From CAVOKN01 sp963696505 (GTDB lineage Bacteria > Pseudomonadota > Gammaproteobacteria > Burkholderiales > Rhodocyclaceae): a stretch of 64,000 nt of DNA. Below are positions 35,277 through 43,634 of this stretch, piece after piece. Position numbers and translations under genes: made by a program. The DNA is taken from the NCBI GenBank assembly GCA_963696505.1, contig CAVOKN010000007.1, positions 62,001-126,000 on the forward strand, in the 5' to 3' direction. Each line of letters starts with the position of its first letter. Position 1 is the stretch's first letter. The notes below the pieces were generated by a model. It made no database searches. It was not told where the DNA came from and saw nothing but the letters and a program-made list of their open reading frames with translations.

Positions 35277-35849
35277 TTAGGCGACTTTCTTGGCTTTCGG
35301 GGCCGTGGCGGCAGCGCCCACCGCCTTCACCGTCGCGTTGGTCGCGGCAGTGACGTTGGCTTCGGTGATCTCGGCGACCTGCTTGGCGGCCTTGTTCATG
35401 CTGTCGAACGCGGAGTTGGCGGCGGCGATGGCCGACTTGACCGCGGCGACGGCGACGTCGGAGCCGGCCGGGGCGGACTTGGCAGCCTTGTCCAGGGCGA
35501 CGGCGACGTTCTTGTTCATCTCTGCGAACTGGCCTTCCCACACCTTGGACATTTCTTCCTGGGTCTGGGTGGAGATCTCATACACGTTGCGCGAGTAGGC
35601 CACGAACTTCTCCACCGCCGGCTGGGCGAAGGAGGACTGCAGGCTCGCGAACTCCTGCACGTCCTTGGCGGCCATCAGGGCCTTGGCGTTGGCGACGGTG
35701 TCTTCCAGCACGCTGCGGGCGGTGTTCAGGTTCAGGGCGGCCAGGCGCTCGGCGCTGGCGAAGGCGGTGTTGGCCAGGGTCAGCAGCGACTCGACGGTGG
35801 CCTTGTTGGCAACGGCGAATTGTTCGGGGGTGGCAAAAGTAGCAGTCAT
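35277..35849 (-). CDS. Phasin (PHB granule-associated protein)
   Basis: A 190-residue Phasin_2-family protein, almost wholly helical and alanine-rich, with FATPEQFAVANKATVESLLTLA near the start and a Lys-rich end (APKAKKVA). Phasins coat polyhydroxybutyrate granules and control their size. The gene stands alone with its own consensus-like promoter and strong terminator, as expected for a highly expressed protein. An AGGAGAG precedes the ATG. TGC-rich palindromes around the promoter suggest control by the PHB-sensing repressor PhaR. Confidence 0.92.
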   Translation of the reverse strand: MTATFATPEQFAVANKATVESLLTLANTAFASAERLAALNLNTARSVLEDTVANAKALMAAKDVQEFASLQSSFAQPAVEKFVAYSRNVYEISTQTQEEMSKVWEGQFAEMNKNVAVALDKAAKSAPAGSDVAVAAVKSAIAAANSAFDSMNKAAKQVAEITEANVTAATNATVKAVGAAATAPKAKKVA

Positions 35850-35948
35850 GGTTCTCTCCTGATTGATAAAAGACAGTTATCTAAACAACCCACAGGCACA
35901 GTCAGAACCCGGCTTTGCTTGGGATTTGCTGCACTGCGACATGGGTCA

Positions 35949-35976
35949 ATTATAGGACTGGAGAAAACGATGTCAA
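35949..35976 (-). promoter_or_regulatory. Consensus sigma70 promoter of the phasin gene
   Basis: Minus strand TTGACA (35976-35971), 16 bases, TATAAT (35954-35949): both hexamers match the consensus exactly. Transcription should begin near 35942, giving a 5' leader of about 90 bases. Confidence 0.85.
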
Positions 35977-35980
35977 CAAC

Positions 35981-36001
35981 TTTTTGTGCGCTGCACAAAA
36001 A
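35981..36001. promoter_or_regulatory. Palindromic operator upstream of the phasin promoter
   Basis: TTTTTGTGC-GCT-GCACAAAAA, perfect 9-base arms, ends five bases before the -35 box. A second TGC-rich site (GCTGCACTGC, about 35926-35937) lies at the start of the transcript. PhaR is known to bind TGC-rich sites at phasin promoters; assignment here is an inference. Confidence 0.55.
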
Positions 36002-36119
36002 TAGTTTGGACCGCGCTGTCCACTGGTAAATCATTGAGATACGAATGGTGTTCCCCGGAAGCCGGCCTGTGGGCGAGGGCCGCATGCTGCGGCCGCACGC
36101 AAACCGGCAGCCTTCCGTA

Positions 36120-36896
36120 TCAACGATTCTTGAACTCCGGCTTGCGCTTTTCGCTGAAGGCGGCCATGCCTTCCTTCTGGTCGTCCAGCGCGAAGGAGGC
36201 GTGGAAGGCGCGACGCTCGAACAGCAGCCCTTCCGCGAGCGAGCCCTCGTAGGCGCGGTTGATCGACTCCTTGACCATCATGACGACCGGCAGCGAATAG
36301 CTCGCGATCTTCTCCGCGGTGGCCAGCGCTTCCTCCAGCAGCTTGTCGGCGGGAATCACCCGCGCCACCAGGCCGCAGCGCTCGGCTTCCTCGGCGCCGA
36401 TGCGCCGCGCCGTGAGGCACATTTCCATTGCCTTGGCCTTGCCCATCGCGCGGGGCAGGCGCTGAGTGCCGCCGGCGCCGGGCAGGATGCCCAGCGTGAT
36501 CTCGGGCTGGCCGAACTGGGCGTTGTCGGCGGCGAGGATGAAATCGCACATCATCGCCAGTTCGCAGCCGCCGCCCAGGGCATAGCCCGCCACCGCCGCG
36601 ATCACCGGCTTGCGGCAGGTCTTCACCCGCTCCCAGTTGCGGGTGATGTAGTTGGACTTGTAGGCGTCCATGTAGGAGAAGTCCTTCATCGCCACGATGT
36701 CAGCGCCGGCGGCGAAGGCCTTTTCTGATCCGGTGATGACAATGGCACCGATGCCCTCGTCCGACTCGAACTTGTCGAGCGCGTCGGACAACTCGTCCAC
36801 CAGGTCGTCGTTCAGCGCGTTCAGCGCCTTGGTGCGGTTGAGGGTGACGAGGCCGACCCTGCCGCGGGTCTCTGCGATGATGTTTGCGTAGCTCAT
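36120..36896 (-). CDS. Enoyl-CoA hydratase
   Basis: A 258-residue crotonase-fold protein with both oxyanion-hole regions (EKAFAAGADIVAMKD and AVAGYALGGGCELAMMCD). The two catalytic glutamates occur in the GQPEITLGILPGAGGTQRLPR region. It hydrates trans-2-enoyl-CoA in fatty-acid degradation and could also feed PHB metabolism. It overlaps the lptA stop by four bases, an unusual neighbour for the LPS genes, where lptB is normally expected. A 7-bp hairpin (36078-36094) follows the stop without a T run. Confidence 0.92.
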   Translation of the reverse strand: MSYANIIAETRGRVGLVTLNRTKALNALNDDLVDELSDALDKFESDEGIGAIVITGSEKAFAAGADIVAMKDFSYMDAYKSNYITRNWERVKTCRKPVIAAVAGYALGGGCELAMMCDFILAADNAQFGQPEITLGILPGAGGTQRLPRAMGKAKAMEMCLTARRIGAEEAERCGLVARVIPADKLLEEALATAEKIASYSLPVVMMVKESINRAYEGSLAEGLLFERRAFHASFALDDQKEGMAAFSEKRKPEFKNR

Positions 36897-37519
36897 TGGC
36901 GGTTCTCCTGCTTTGGTGGCTGGGCGTCCGGCGCGGGGGCGCCGGGTTCGGTCGGGCGCGGCGCCTCGGGGCGGCCGCTGGTGTCCTTGTTGCGCGGCTG
37001 GATCACCACCCGCACCCGCGTGTCCTGGCCGGGCCTGGCCTTTGCCACAGTGCCATCCGGTCCGCTGGTGACGGTGTAGTTCTCGCTCAGTGCGTCATAG
37101 ACGATGTACTGGCCGCGCACCTCGTCCTGGCCGCTCTTGATATAGGCGCGGTTGAAGAACTGGGTGCGTTCGCTGTTGCCGTCGTGCTCGATGCGCTCCG
37201 CCTCGCCATCCATGTATTCATCCCTGCCCTCGCGCTTCTGGCGGATGCGCGCGAGCCCCCCGGGGCCACCAGTGGCAACGCCCTTGAAGAAACCCGCCGT
37301 GTCCTGCGAGACGACGAGGCGGTCGGTGCGGATGACCATCGTGCCCTGGGTCAGCGTCACATTACCGGCGTAGGTGTGGATCTTGGCGCGGTCGTCCACC
37401 GTGACGCGGTCTGCTTCGAGGGTGATCGGCTTGTCGCGGTCGGCCCGCTCAGCCAGCGCGGGCATGCCGAGCAGCAAAGCGGCGCACATCAGGGCGGCGC
37501 GGGATGGCTTGGGTTTCAT
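36893..37519 (-). CDS. lptA: LptA, periplasmic LPS bridge protein
   Basis: A 208-residue protein with a signal peptide (ending near MPALA) and an OstA/LptA beta-jellyroll (ITLEADRVTVDDRAKIHTYAGNVTLTQGTMVI and later repeats). A Pro-rich tail follows. It links LptC to LptD, carrying LPS through the periplasm. It lies four bases after lptC in the kdsD-kdsC-lptC-lptA operon. The C-terminal tail is longer than in Escherichia coli. Confidence 0.93.
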   Translation of the reverse strand: MKPKPSRAALMCAALLLGMPALAERADRDKPITLEADRVTVDDRAKIHTYAGNVTLTQGTMVIRTDRLVVSQDTAGFFKGVATGGPGGLARIRQKREGRDEYMDGEAERIEHDGNSERTQFFNRAYIKSGQDEVRGQYIVYDALSENYTVTSGPDGTVAKARPGQDTRVRVVIQPRNKDTSGRPEAPRPTEPGAPAPDAQPPKQENRQ

Positions 37520-37523
37520 GGAT

Positions 37524-38105
37524 TCAGCGATTGCCTTCCTGGCGGTGGATCGTCGCCCTGACGCGATCGTTCAGTTTGAACAGCATGTTGAGGTGATCGG
37601 CTTCCATGCCGACGCCGGCGATCACGGTGCGGCCCTGGGTCAGGGTGACGGGGGCGGCGGTGCGGGCGATCTCGTCGTCGGGCCAGACCGTGAGGGCGCT
37701 GGAGGTGAAGGTGATGGGCGGCGACTTCGCGTCCGGCTCGCGCCGCCCGCGCACGTCGTCTATCAGTTCGATCACTTTGGCATCCTTGCTGAGGGTGGCG
37801 CGCCGCGCCTGGATGCTCATCGGCGGCGGACTGGCGAGGTAGGTCAGGTGCGGCTCGGTGACCTCGGTGCTGTCGTCGTCCGGGTAATGCACCATGCTGC
37901 TGGCGGAGAGCGCGTACTTGAGCTTCCCCGTCTCGTCGAGCTGGCGCACGGTGAAGTTGCCGGCGGTGAAGTCGGGGTCGTGGCGATTGCGGCCGTCGTT
38001 GAGCGGGACCTCGATGCGGGTGACGCGCTCCAGCCAGGCCGTGCCCGCCACCAAGGCGAGCAGGGTAAGCAGGGGGAACAGCGCGTAGCTGCGGATTCTG
38101 ATCAC
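37524..38105 (-). CDS. lptC: LptC, LPS export membrane anchor
   Basis: A 193-residue protein with one N-terminal membrane anchor (YALFPLLTLLALVAGTAWL) and an LptC beta-jellyroll. It passes LPS from the LptBFG transporter to LptA. GTG 38105 overlaps the kdsC stop (GTGA) and gives the usual N-terminus (VIRIRSYALF). The longer frame inside kdsC is rejected. Confidence 0.92.
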   Translation of the reverse strand: MIRIRSYALFPLLTLLALVAGTAWLERVTRIEVPLNDGRNRHDPDFTAGNFTVRQLDETGKLKYALSASSMVHYPDDDSTEVTEPHLTYLASPPPMSIQARRATLSKDAKVIELIDDVRGRREPDAKSPPITFTSSALTVWPDDEIARTAAPVTLTQGRTVIAGVGMEADHLNMLFKLNDRVRATIHRQEGNR

Positions 38106-38626
38106 TTGCCGGACCAGGGTTGGAGCGCCGCGTCGAGACGGTCCTGGGCGCGCAGGATGAACTCGCAAACCTCGCGCACCGCGCCGGCCCCGGCCGGCGC
38201 CATGCTGACGTAATCGACCACGGCGAGAACCCGCGGATCGCCGTCGGGCACCGAGGCGGAGAAGCCGCAGGCGCGCAGCACCTGAAGATCCACCACGTCG
38301 TCGCCCATGTAGCCGCACTGGGCCAGATCCAGGCCGAGATTCCGCGCCAGGTCGGTCAGCGCGCCGCGCTTGTCGTCGATTCCCTGCCGCAGGTGCTTGA
38401 TGCCGAGATTCTGCGCCCGCAGTTCCACCGCCCGGGCGGTGCGCCCCGTGACGATGGCGAGCTCGATGCCGGCGCTCTGGAGCATCTTCAGGCCGACGCC
38501 GTCGCGACTGTGGAAGGCCTTCATTTCCTCGCCGCTGGCGGTGAAGTAGAGGCGGCCGTCGGTCATGACGCCGTCGATATCGAAAGCCATCAGCCTGACA
38601 TTTTTCGCGCGGTCCGAAGCGCCCAT
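38102..38626 (-). CDS. kdsC: KdsC, Kdo-8-phosphate phosphatase
   Basis: A 174-residue HAD-superfamily phosphatase with nucleophile D16 and acid/base D18 (MAFDIDGVMTDG), AIVTGRTA, and GYMGDDVVDLQVL. It dephosphorylates Kdo-8-P in lipopolysaccharide core synthesis. Overlaps kdsD by one base (TGATG) and lptC by four. Confidence 0.95.
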   Translation of the reverse strand: MGASDRAKNVRLMAFDIDGVMTDGRLYFTASGEEMKAFHSRDGVGLKMLQSAGIELAIVTGRTARAVELRAQNLGIKHLRQGIDDKRGALTDLARNLGLDLAQCGYMGDDVVDLQVLRACGFSASVPDGDPRVLAVVDYVSMAPAGAGAVREVCEFILRAQDRLDAALQPWSGK

Positions 38627-39609
38627 CAGATCACCTTAGCCAACATGAGGTCGTGCATCGTGAGCGCCCCGATCAGCCTGCCGCCGGCATCGGCGACGAG
38701 AAGCTGGCTGATGCGACGCTGTTCCATGATCTCCACTGCTTCCACCGCCAGGCGCTCGGCGGCGATGGTTCGCGGCCGGCAGGTCATCACGTCGTCGATG
38801 CGCACGTTGCGCACGTCGCCGATGCGCTCCAGGCTGCGGCGCAGGTCGCCGTCGGTGTAGATGCCTGCGACATGGTCGTCGGCGTCGAGGATCGCCGTCA
38901 TGCCCATGCCGCCGCGGCTCATCTCCAGCAGTGCGTCTCCCAGCGTCGCGCCGAGTCTGACTTTCGGCAGCGCCGCGCCCGAGCGCATCACGTCGCGCAC
39001 GTGGGTGAGCAGGCGCCGGCCCAGGCTGCCGCCGGGGTGGGAGCGGGCGAAGTCGTCCGCGCCGAAGCCGCGCGCGTCCAGCAGCGCCACCGCCAGCGCG
39101 TCGCCCAGCGCCAGCGCGGCGGTGGTGCTGGCCGTGGGGGCGAGGTTGAGCGGGCAGGCCTCTTCCTTCACCCGGGCGTCGAGGTGCACGTCCGCCTCCC
39201 GCGCCAGGGAAGAATCCGGCTTGCCGGTGATGGCGATGAGCTTGGCGCCCTGGCGCTTCACCGAGGGCACGATGCTCAGCAGTTCGTCCGACTCGCCGGA
39301 GTTGGAGAGCGCGATCAGCACGTCCTCGCGGGTGATCATGCCCAGGTCGCCGTGGCTTGCCTCGGCGGGGTGCACGAAGTAGGCGGGGGTGCCGGTGCTG
39401 GCGAGCGTGGCGGCGATCTTGCGCGCGACGTGGCCCGATTTGCCCATGCCGCTGACGATGACCCGGCCGTTGCGCCCGAGGATCAGGTCGAGCGCCGCCA
39501 GGAAGCTGTCGTCGATGCGCTCGATCAGCGCCGAAACCGCCTCGGCTTCGATCCGCAGAACCCGCCGTGCCAGTTCGAGCGCGTGGGGCGTGGCGCGAAT
39601 GGGGTTCAT
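38626..39609 (-). CDS. kdsD: KdsD, arabinose-5-phosphate isomerase
   Basis: A 327-residue protein with an N-terminal SIS sugar-isomerase domain (GMGKSGHVARKIAATLASTGTPA, ALSNSGESDELL) and two C-terminal CBS domains. It converts ribulose-5-P to arabinose-5-P, the first step toward Kdo. It is the first gene of the LPS operon and faces the Kef antiporter across about 80 bases. ATG 39609 gives the standard start; the frame continues further upstream without support. Confidence 0.95.
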   Translation of the reverse strand: MNPIRATPHALELARRVLRIEAEAVSALIERIDDSFLAALDLILGRNGRVIVSGMGKSGHVARKIAATLASTGTPAYFVHPAEASHGDLGMITREDVLIALSNSGESDELLSIVPSVKRQGAKLIAITGKPDSSLAREADVHLDARVKEEACPLNLAPTASTTAALALGDALAVALLDARGFGADDFARSHPGGSLGRRLLTHVRDVMRSGAALPKVRLGATLGDALLEMSRGGMGMTAILDADDHVAGIYTDGDLRRSLERIGDVRNVRIDDVMTCRPRTIAAERLAVEAVEIMEQRRISQLLVADAGGRLIGALTMHDLMLAKVI

Positions 39610-39688
39610 CGGGTCGATACAGTATGATTCGGGCCGGAAGTATAGCAAATCGCCTCTCCCTCCCCGGCCAGCCCACCGCCCCTTCCCG

Positions 39689-41674
39689 ATGCTCAATGCC
39701 CTGGAGATCGTGCTGGTGCTTCTGGCCGCGGCGGTGGCCGTGGTGGCCGCCTTCCGCAAGCTCAACCTGCCGGCGGTGCTCGGTTACCTGCTGGTCGGCG
39801 CCACCATCGGGCCGCACGCGCTCAACCTGATCCCCGACTCAGAGGACACGCAGCACCTGGCCGAATTCGGCGTCGTGTTCCTGATGTTCTCCATCGGACT
39901 CGAGTTTTCGCTGCCGCGGCTCTATGCCATGAAGCACATCGTGTTCGGGCTGGGGCTGGCCCAGGTGCTCGCCACCACCGTGCTGGCGATTCCGCTGGCG
40001 ATGGCGATGGGATTGAGCTGGCAGGCCGGCTTCGCGCTGGGCGGCACCTTCGCCATGTCCTCGACCGCCATCCTCAGCAAGCTGCTCACCGAACGCATGC
40101 AGCTCGATTCGCCCCATGGCCGCGAGATCATGGGCGTGCTGCTGTTCCAGGATCTGGCGGTGGTACCGCTGCTGATCCTGATCCCGGCGCTGGCGCGGCC
40201 GACGGAGGCCCTGGCCGCCACGCTGGCGTTGGCTTCGGTAAAAGCGCTGGTGGTGCTGACGGTGGTGTTGTTCCTGGGTCAGCGCCTGATGAGCGTCTGG
40301 TTCACGGTGGTGGCCCGCCGCCGTTCGCCCGAACTGTTCATGCTCAACGTGCTGCTGATCACCCTCGGGCTCGCCTATCTCACCCAGCTTGCGGGCCTGT
40401 CGCTGGCGTTGGGGGCCTTCCTTGCCGGCATGCTGATCTCGGAAACCGAGTACCGCTACCAGGTGGAGGAGGACATCAAGCCCTTCCGCGACGTGCTGCT
40501 CGGCCTGTTCTTCGTCACCGTCGGCGCCTTTCTCGACGTCGGCACCATCCTGCGCAACCTGCCGCTGGTGCTCGGCCTGCTGCTCCTGCTGCTGGCCGGC
40601 AAGCTGGGGCTGATTTACGGTCTGTCGCGCCGCTTCGGTGCCAATCCGGGCACGGCGCTGCGCGCCGGTCTGTGGCTGTGTGCCGGTGGCGAGTTCGGCT
40701 TCGTGCTGCTGGCGCTGATCAACGGCCACGCGCTGGTGCCGGCCAAGGCGGTCCAGGTGGGCGTCGCGGCGCTGGTGCTGTCCATGGTGCTGGCGCCGCT
40801 GATCGTGCAGGTCGCCGACAAGCTCGTCATGCGCTTCGTCAAGTCCGAATGGCTGCTGCGTTCGATGGAACTGACGCGCATCGCGGCGCAGGCGATGAGC
40901 ACCGACAAGCACGCCATCATCTGCGGCTACGGGCGCACCGGGCAGTACCTGTCGCGCCTGCTGGCGCTGGAGGGCGTGTCCTACGTGGCGCTGGACCTCG
41001 ACCCGGAGCGCGTGCGCGAGGCCGCCGCGGCTGGCGAGACCGTCGTCTACGGGGACTCCTGGCGGCGCGAGACCTTGATTGCCGCCGGCATCATGCGCGC
41101 CAGCGTGGTGATCGTGTCCTTCGGCGATGCCGACGCCACGATGAAGGTGCTGCACCAGGTTTCGCGATTGCGGCCCGACCTGCCGGTGGTGGTGCGCGCC
41201 ACCGACGAGGCCCACATCGAGCGCTTCGCCGACGCGGGTGCGGTGGAGGTGGTGCCCGAGATGTTCGAGGCCAGCATGATGATGGCCTGGCATGCCCTGG
41301 TGCTGCTGGGGGTGCCGGTGAACCGGGTGGTGCGGCGCATCCGCAAGCTGCGCGGCGAACGCTACGGTCTGCTGCGGGGGTTCTTCCGCGGTGCGTCGGA
41401 CGTCGAAGACGAGGCGGGCGAAGGGCCGGAGCCGCGGCTGCATTCGGTAAGCCTGTCGGCCGGCGCCCATGCCATCGGCCGCAGTCTGGGCGACCTCGAT
41501 CTCGCCCAGTTGGGCATCAGCGTATCGGCGATCCGCCGCCGCGGCATCCGCGGCCTGGAACCCGGCCCGGAAACCCGGCTGGAAATTGGCGACGTGGTCG
41601 TCCTGCTGGGCGTTCCCGAAGCCCTGGCGGCTGCGGAAGTGCGGCTGCTGAAGGGCGGGTGGGCAGGGCGGTGA
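39689..41674 (+). CDS. Kef-type monovalent cation/proton antiporter (CPA2)
   Basis: A 661-residue protein: about 12 TM segments of a Na/H-exchanger domain (to about 385), then an RCK_N/TrkA_N Rossmann domain (HAIICGYGRTGQYLSRLL) and a TrkA_C domain (about 575-655). KefB/KefC proteins exchange potassium for protons under nucleotide or thiol control. The position opposite kdsD is common in betaproteobacteria. ATG 39689 gives MLNALEIVLVLL, the usual N-terminus. kefB is a reasonable name, but ion and trigger are not proven. Confidence 0.9.
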   Translation: MLNALEIVLVLLAAAVAVVAAFRKLNLPAVLGYLLVGATIGPHALNLIPDSEDTQHLAEFGVVFLMFSIGLEFSLPRLYAMKHIVFGLGLAQVLATTVLAIPLAMAMGLSWQAGFALGGTFAMSSTAILSKLLTERMQLDSPHGREIMGVLLFQDLAVVPLLILIPALARPTEALAATLALASVKALVVLTVVLFLGQRLMSVWFTVVARRRSPELFMLNVLLITLGLAYLTQLAGLSLALGAFLAGMLISETEYRYQVEEDIKPFRDVLLGLFFVTVGAFLDVGTILRNLPLVLGLLLLLLAGKLGLIYGLSRRFGANPGTALRAGLWLCAGGEFGFVLLALINGHALVPAKAVQVGVAALVLSMVLAPLIVQVADKLVMRFVKSEWLLRSMELTRIAAQAMSTDKHAIICGYGRTGQYLSRLLALEGVSYVALDLDPERVREAAAAGETVVYGDSWRRETLIAAGIMRASVVIVSFGDADATMKVLHQVSRLRPDLPVVVRATDEAHIERFADAGAVEVVPEMFEASMMMAWHALVLLGVPVNRVVRRIRKLRGERYGLLRGFFRGASDVEDEAGEGPEPRLHSVSLSAGAHAIGRSLGDLDLAQLGISVSAIRRRGIRGLEPGPETRLEIGDVVVLLGVPEALAAAEVRLLKGGWAGR

Positions 41675-41691
41675 GGCGGCAAGTCGTGGAT

Positions 41692-41760
41692 CGGTGCGCG
41701 CGGCGCGCCCTACGCGATGCGATGGCTTCCCGACGGGAGTAGGGTGCGCCATGCGCACCG
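41692..41760. repeat. Imperfect inverted repeat, GTAGGGTGCGC family
   Basis: Arms 41692-41713 and 41739-41760 are complementary with two mismatches. The element occupies the gap between the Kef gene and the convergent pilin gene. No gene lies in 41675-41844. Confidence 0.8.
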
Positions 41761-41844
41761 GGCTCAATGTCGGCTCCGCGCCCTATGAGACGGTCTACGG
41801 AGATTACGAATTGAGCCGGGCTGCGGCGGCTGTAACCGAGAAGA

Positions 41845-42453
41845 TCAGAGATTCTTGCAAAGCATGTACTGCTCGCTGCCAGTGTCGGCAAACGCGTCGC
41901 CGGCCCCGGGGATGGCAGCGTAGGCTCCGGCGGTAAGTATCCAGGCGCGCACCGCCCCGGTCTTCGGTTTCCCGTTGTCGAATTGGCTGTCCACCGCCTC
42001 GGCGATCTTGCCGGATAGTCCTTCGGAACAGATCACCACACCGTTCAGTCCGGCGGCAGTGTTTGCGACCGTCACCCTGCCACTGGCTGCATTGAGCGGG
42101 TTCAAGGTCCCGGTCGCTACCGTGCTGCTATCGCCGGAAATCAACCCGGCCAAGCGTAGATGGAACCAGAATTCGGCGTCTTCCCCCCCCGCAGCGATGG
42201 TACCGTTGCCATCACCAGCCGTCGCCAAGGGCCAGCGGGCAGCTGAACCCCTGTCATCGCCCGGCAAGGCCTTATAGCGATCCTGATAGGTGAACACAGC
42301 AGCAGAAATCCCGTTGAAGTCGTTTGCGATGTTCTTGATCCGCGCCTGAGTCACCAGTTCCTGCCCCTTCAACACGCCGCCCAGCAGCAATCCGATGATC
42401 ACCAGCACGATGGCGATTTCGACCAGGGTGAAGCCCGCTTGTTTTGCTTTCAT
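41845..42453 (-). CDS. Type IV pilin-like protein
   Basis: A 202-residue prepilin with a short leader MKAKQAG cut before FTLVEIAIVLVIIGLLLGG (Glu+5 present). The usual variable C-terminal domain has a cysteine pair (VVICSE near the middle, MLCKNL at the end). It would be processed by PilD and assembled into a pilus. It is monocistronic, 9 kb away from the MSH operon of the same window, and may be the major pilin for it. A sigma54-type promoter sits about 35 bases upstream. Confidence 0.9.
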   Translation of the reverse strand: MKAKQAGFTLVEIAIVLVIIGLLLGGVLKGQELVTQARIKNIANDFNGISAAVFTYQDRYKALPGDDRGSAARWPLATAGDGNGTIAAGGEDAEFWFHLRLAGLISGDSSTVATGTLNPLNAASGRVTVANTAAGLNGVVICSEGLSGKIAEAVDSQFDNGKPKTGAVRAWILTAGAYAAIPGAGDAFADTGSEQYMLCKNL

Positions 42454-42488
42454 GATCTCAGGGAGTGGTTGATTTCACTATGTCTCTC

Positions 42489-42504
42489 AGCATGAGTCGT
42501 GCCA
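42489..42504 (-). promoter_or_regulatory. Sigma54 (RpoN) promoter of the pilin gene
   Basis: Minus strand TGGCACGACTCATGCT: GG and GC are 10 bases apart, as in the -24/-12 consensus. A GTCAAA-AA-TTTGAC inverted repeat about 50 bases further upstream (42556-42569) may be an activator site. PilR-RpoN control of pilin genes is well known. Confidence 0.65.
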
Positions 42505-42644
42505 TGGCTGGAGGGCCGGATTGCCGCCGTTTTTTGGCTCTTCCCGAAGATTCTTGTCAAATTTTTGACGGTGGTGTCGAGATTCCGTCGCGAGTGTGAA
42601 TTGCGTCACGGTTGCGCAGCGTGGGGACCGTAGTTGCCTTCGAC

Positions 42645-43058
42645 TTACTCTCCGAGTTGTTCAAGGGCCGCGCGTACTGTCAGGATGCGGGTGCCGTGAT
42701 GGTGGCCGAGGGCGAGCAGGTCGCGCTTGTCGCCGCTTACGAGGATATCGGCCAGTGCGGTTTCCGCCATTGCGAGCAGGAAGTTGTCGTAGGGATCGGG
42801 AGAGACATCGACAGTCGGCAGGTTGCCGGCGACCGTGGCCAGTCGCTTCAGGTCATTCACCATCCGGCCGGCCTCGGCCGGATGGATCCGGAACCTTACT
42901 CCCTGGCGCCGGGTTATGCGCCGTAACTCCTCGATTTGCAGTTCGGACGTGATGAGGGTAAAGCGGCCGTCGCGCCAAGCCTCATAGAGCTGGTCGGGTG
43001 GCGTTCCCCGGGTGATGAGGGCCGCAACGAGAACATTGGTGTCGAGGACGACACGCAT
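42645..43058 (-). CDS. PIN-domain toxin
   Basis: A 137-residue PIN ribonuclease of the COG1569 type, with the acidic set in VLDTNVLVAAL (D6), ELQIEELRRI, and DPYDNFLLAMAE/SGDKRDLL. It is the downstream partner of an antitoxin gene six bases away. Such toxins cleave RNA. All the acidic residues look intact. Confidence 0.85.
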   Translation of the reverse strand: MRVVLDTNVLVAALITRGTPPDQLYEAWRDGRFTLITSELQIEELRRITRRQGVRFRIHPAEAGRMVNDLKRLATVAGNLPTVDVSPDPYDNFLLAMAETALADILVSGDKRDLLALGHHHGTRILTVRAALEQLGE

Positions 43059-43064
43059 CCGGGA

Positions 43065-43355
43065 CTAGCGCGCGGCTGGCGTCTTGGGCGCTGTCGGCCA
43101 CATCTCGGCTCTGACGGCGGCGCAGGCTTCGTCGATCGCTGCCTGGAGATCCTCCGCGGGGATATCGGCGTTACGGGCCTTTACCCCCTGAACTGCCTGG
43201 TCGAACATGCGCCAGCGGACGGCGTCCTCGATGAATCTGGATAAGTCGCCCTTGCGCATGCCTTGGGCGCCGAGGAACGCGCGCAGGGCCAAGTCGGTCT
43301 CGCGAGAAAACGTCACGGTCAGTCGGGTCGTCTGTTCGTTGGCCACAATTCGCAT
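43065..43355 (-). CDS. Ribbon-helix-helix antitoxin of the PIN toxin
   Basis: A 96-residue protein with an N-terminal RHH DNA-binding part (TTRLTVTFSRETDLALRAFLGAQGMRKGDLSRFIEDAVRWRMF) and an acidic, alanine-rich tail likely to wrap the toxin. It precedes the PIN gene in one operon. Confidence 0.82.
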   Translation of the reverse strand: MRIVANEQTTRLTVTFSRETDLALRAFLGAQGMRKGDLSRFIEDAVRWRMFDQAVQGVKARNADIPAEDLQAAIDEACAAVRAEMWPTAPKTPAAR

Positions 43356-43422
43356 CTAAGCATCTATCCGCTTACGAACATAGCAGCTCTTGTACCTGGA
43401 AACAAGCGTCGATGTCAGATCG

Positions 43423-43500
43423 CTGCGCAACCTGACCTACGTCTTCGTTGGGCGCGCCGTGCGCGCCGATCCAGACCTAGGAACGGTGCGCGCGGCGCAC
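43423..43500. repeat. Two intergenic repeats between antitoxin and kinase genes
   Basis: CTGCGCAACCTGACCTACG (43423-43441) is the exact inverse of the 19-mer at 7926-7944. It is followed by a degenerate inverted pair of the GTAGGGTGCGC family (about 43446-43466 and 43476-43497). Confidence 0.75.
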
Positions 43501-43634
43501 CCTACACCGGTGTTCCTGGGTGCGCCGGGGAAATCGCGCGCATGAGCGATCGACGCCCGCCGGCCGCGGCTTTGCCGCCAGCCAGTTTTCCGGGATGATG
43601 CCGCGTGGCCGCGGATCTTCCGGCCGGCAAAGCG

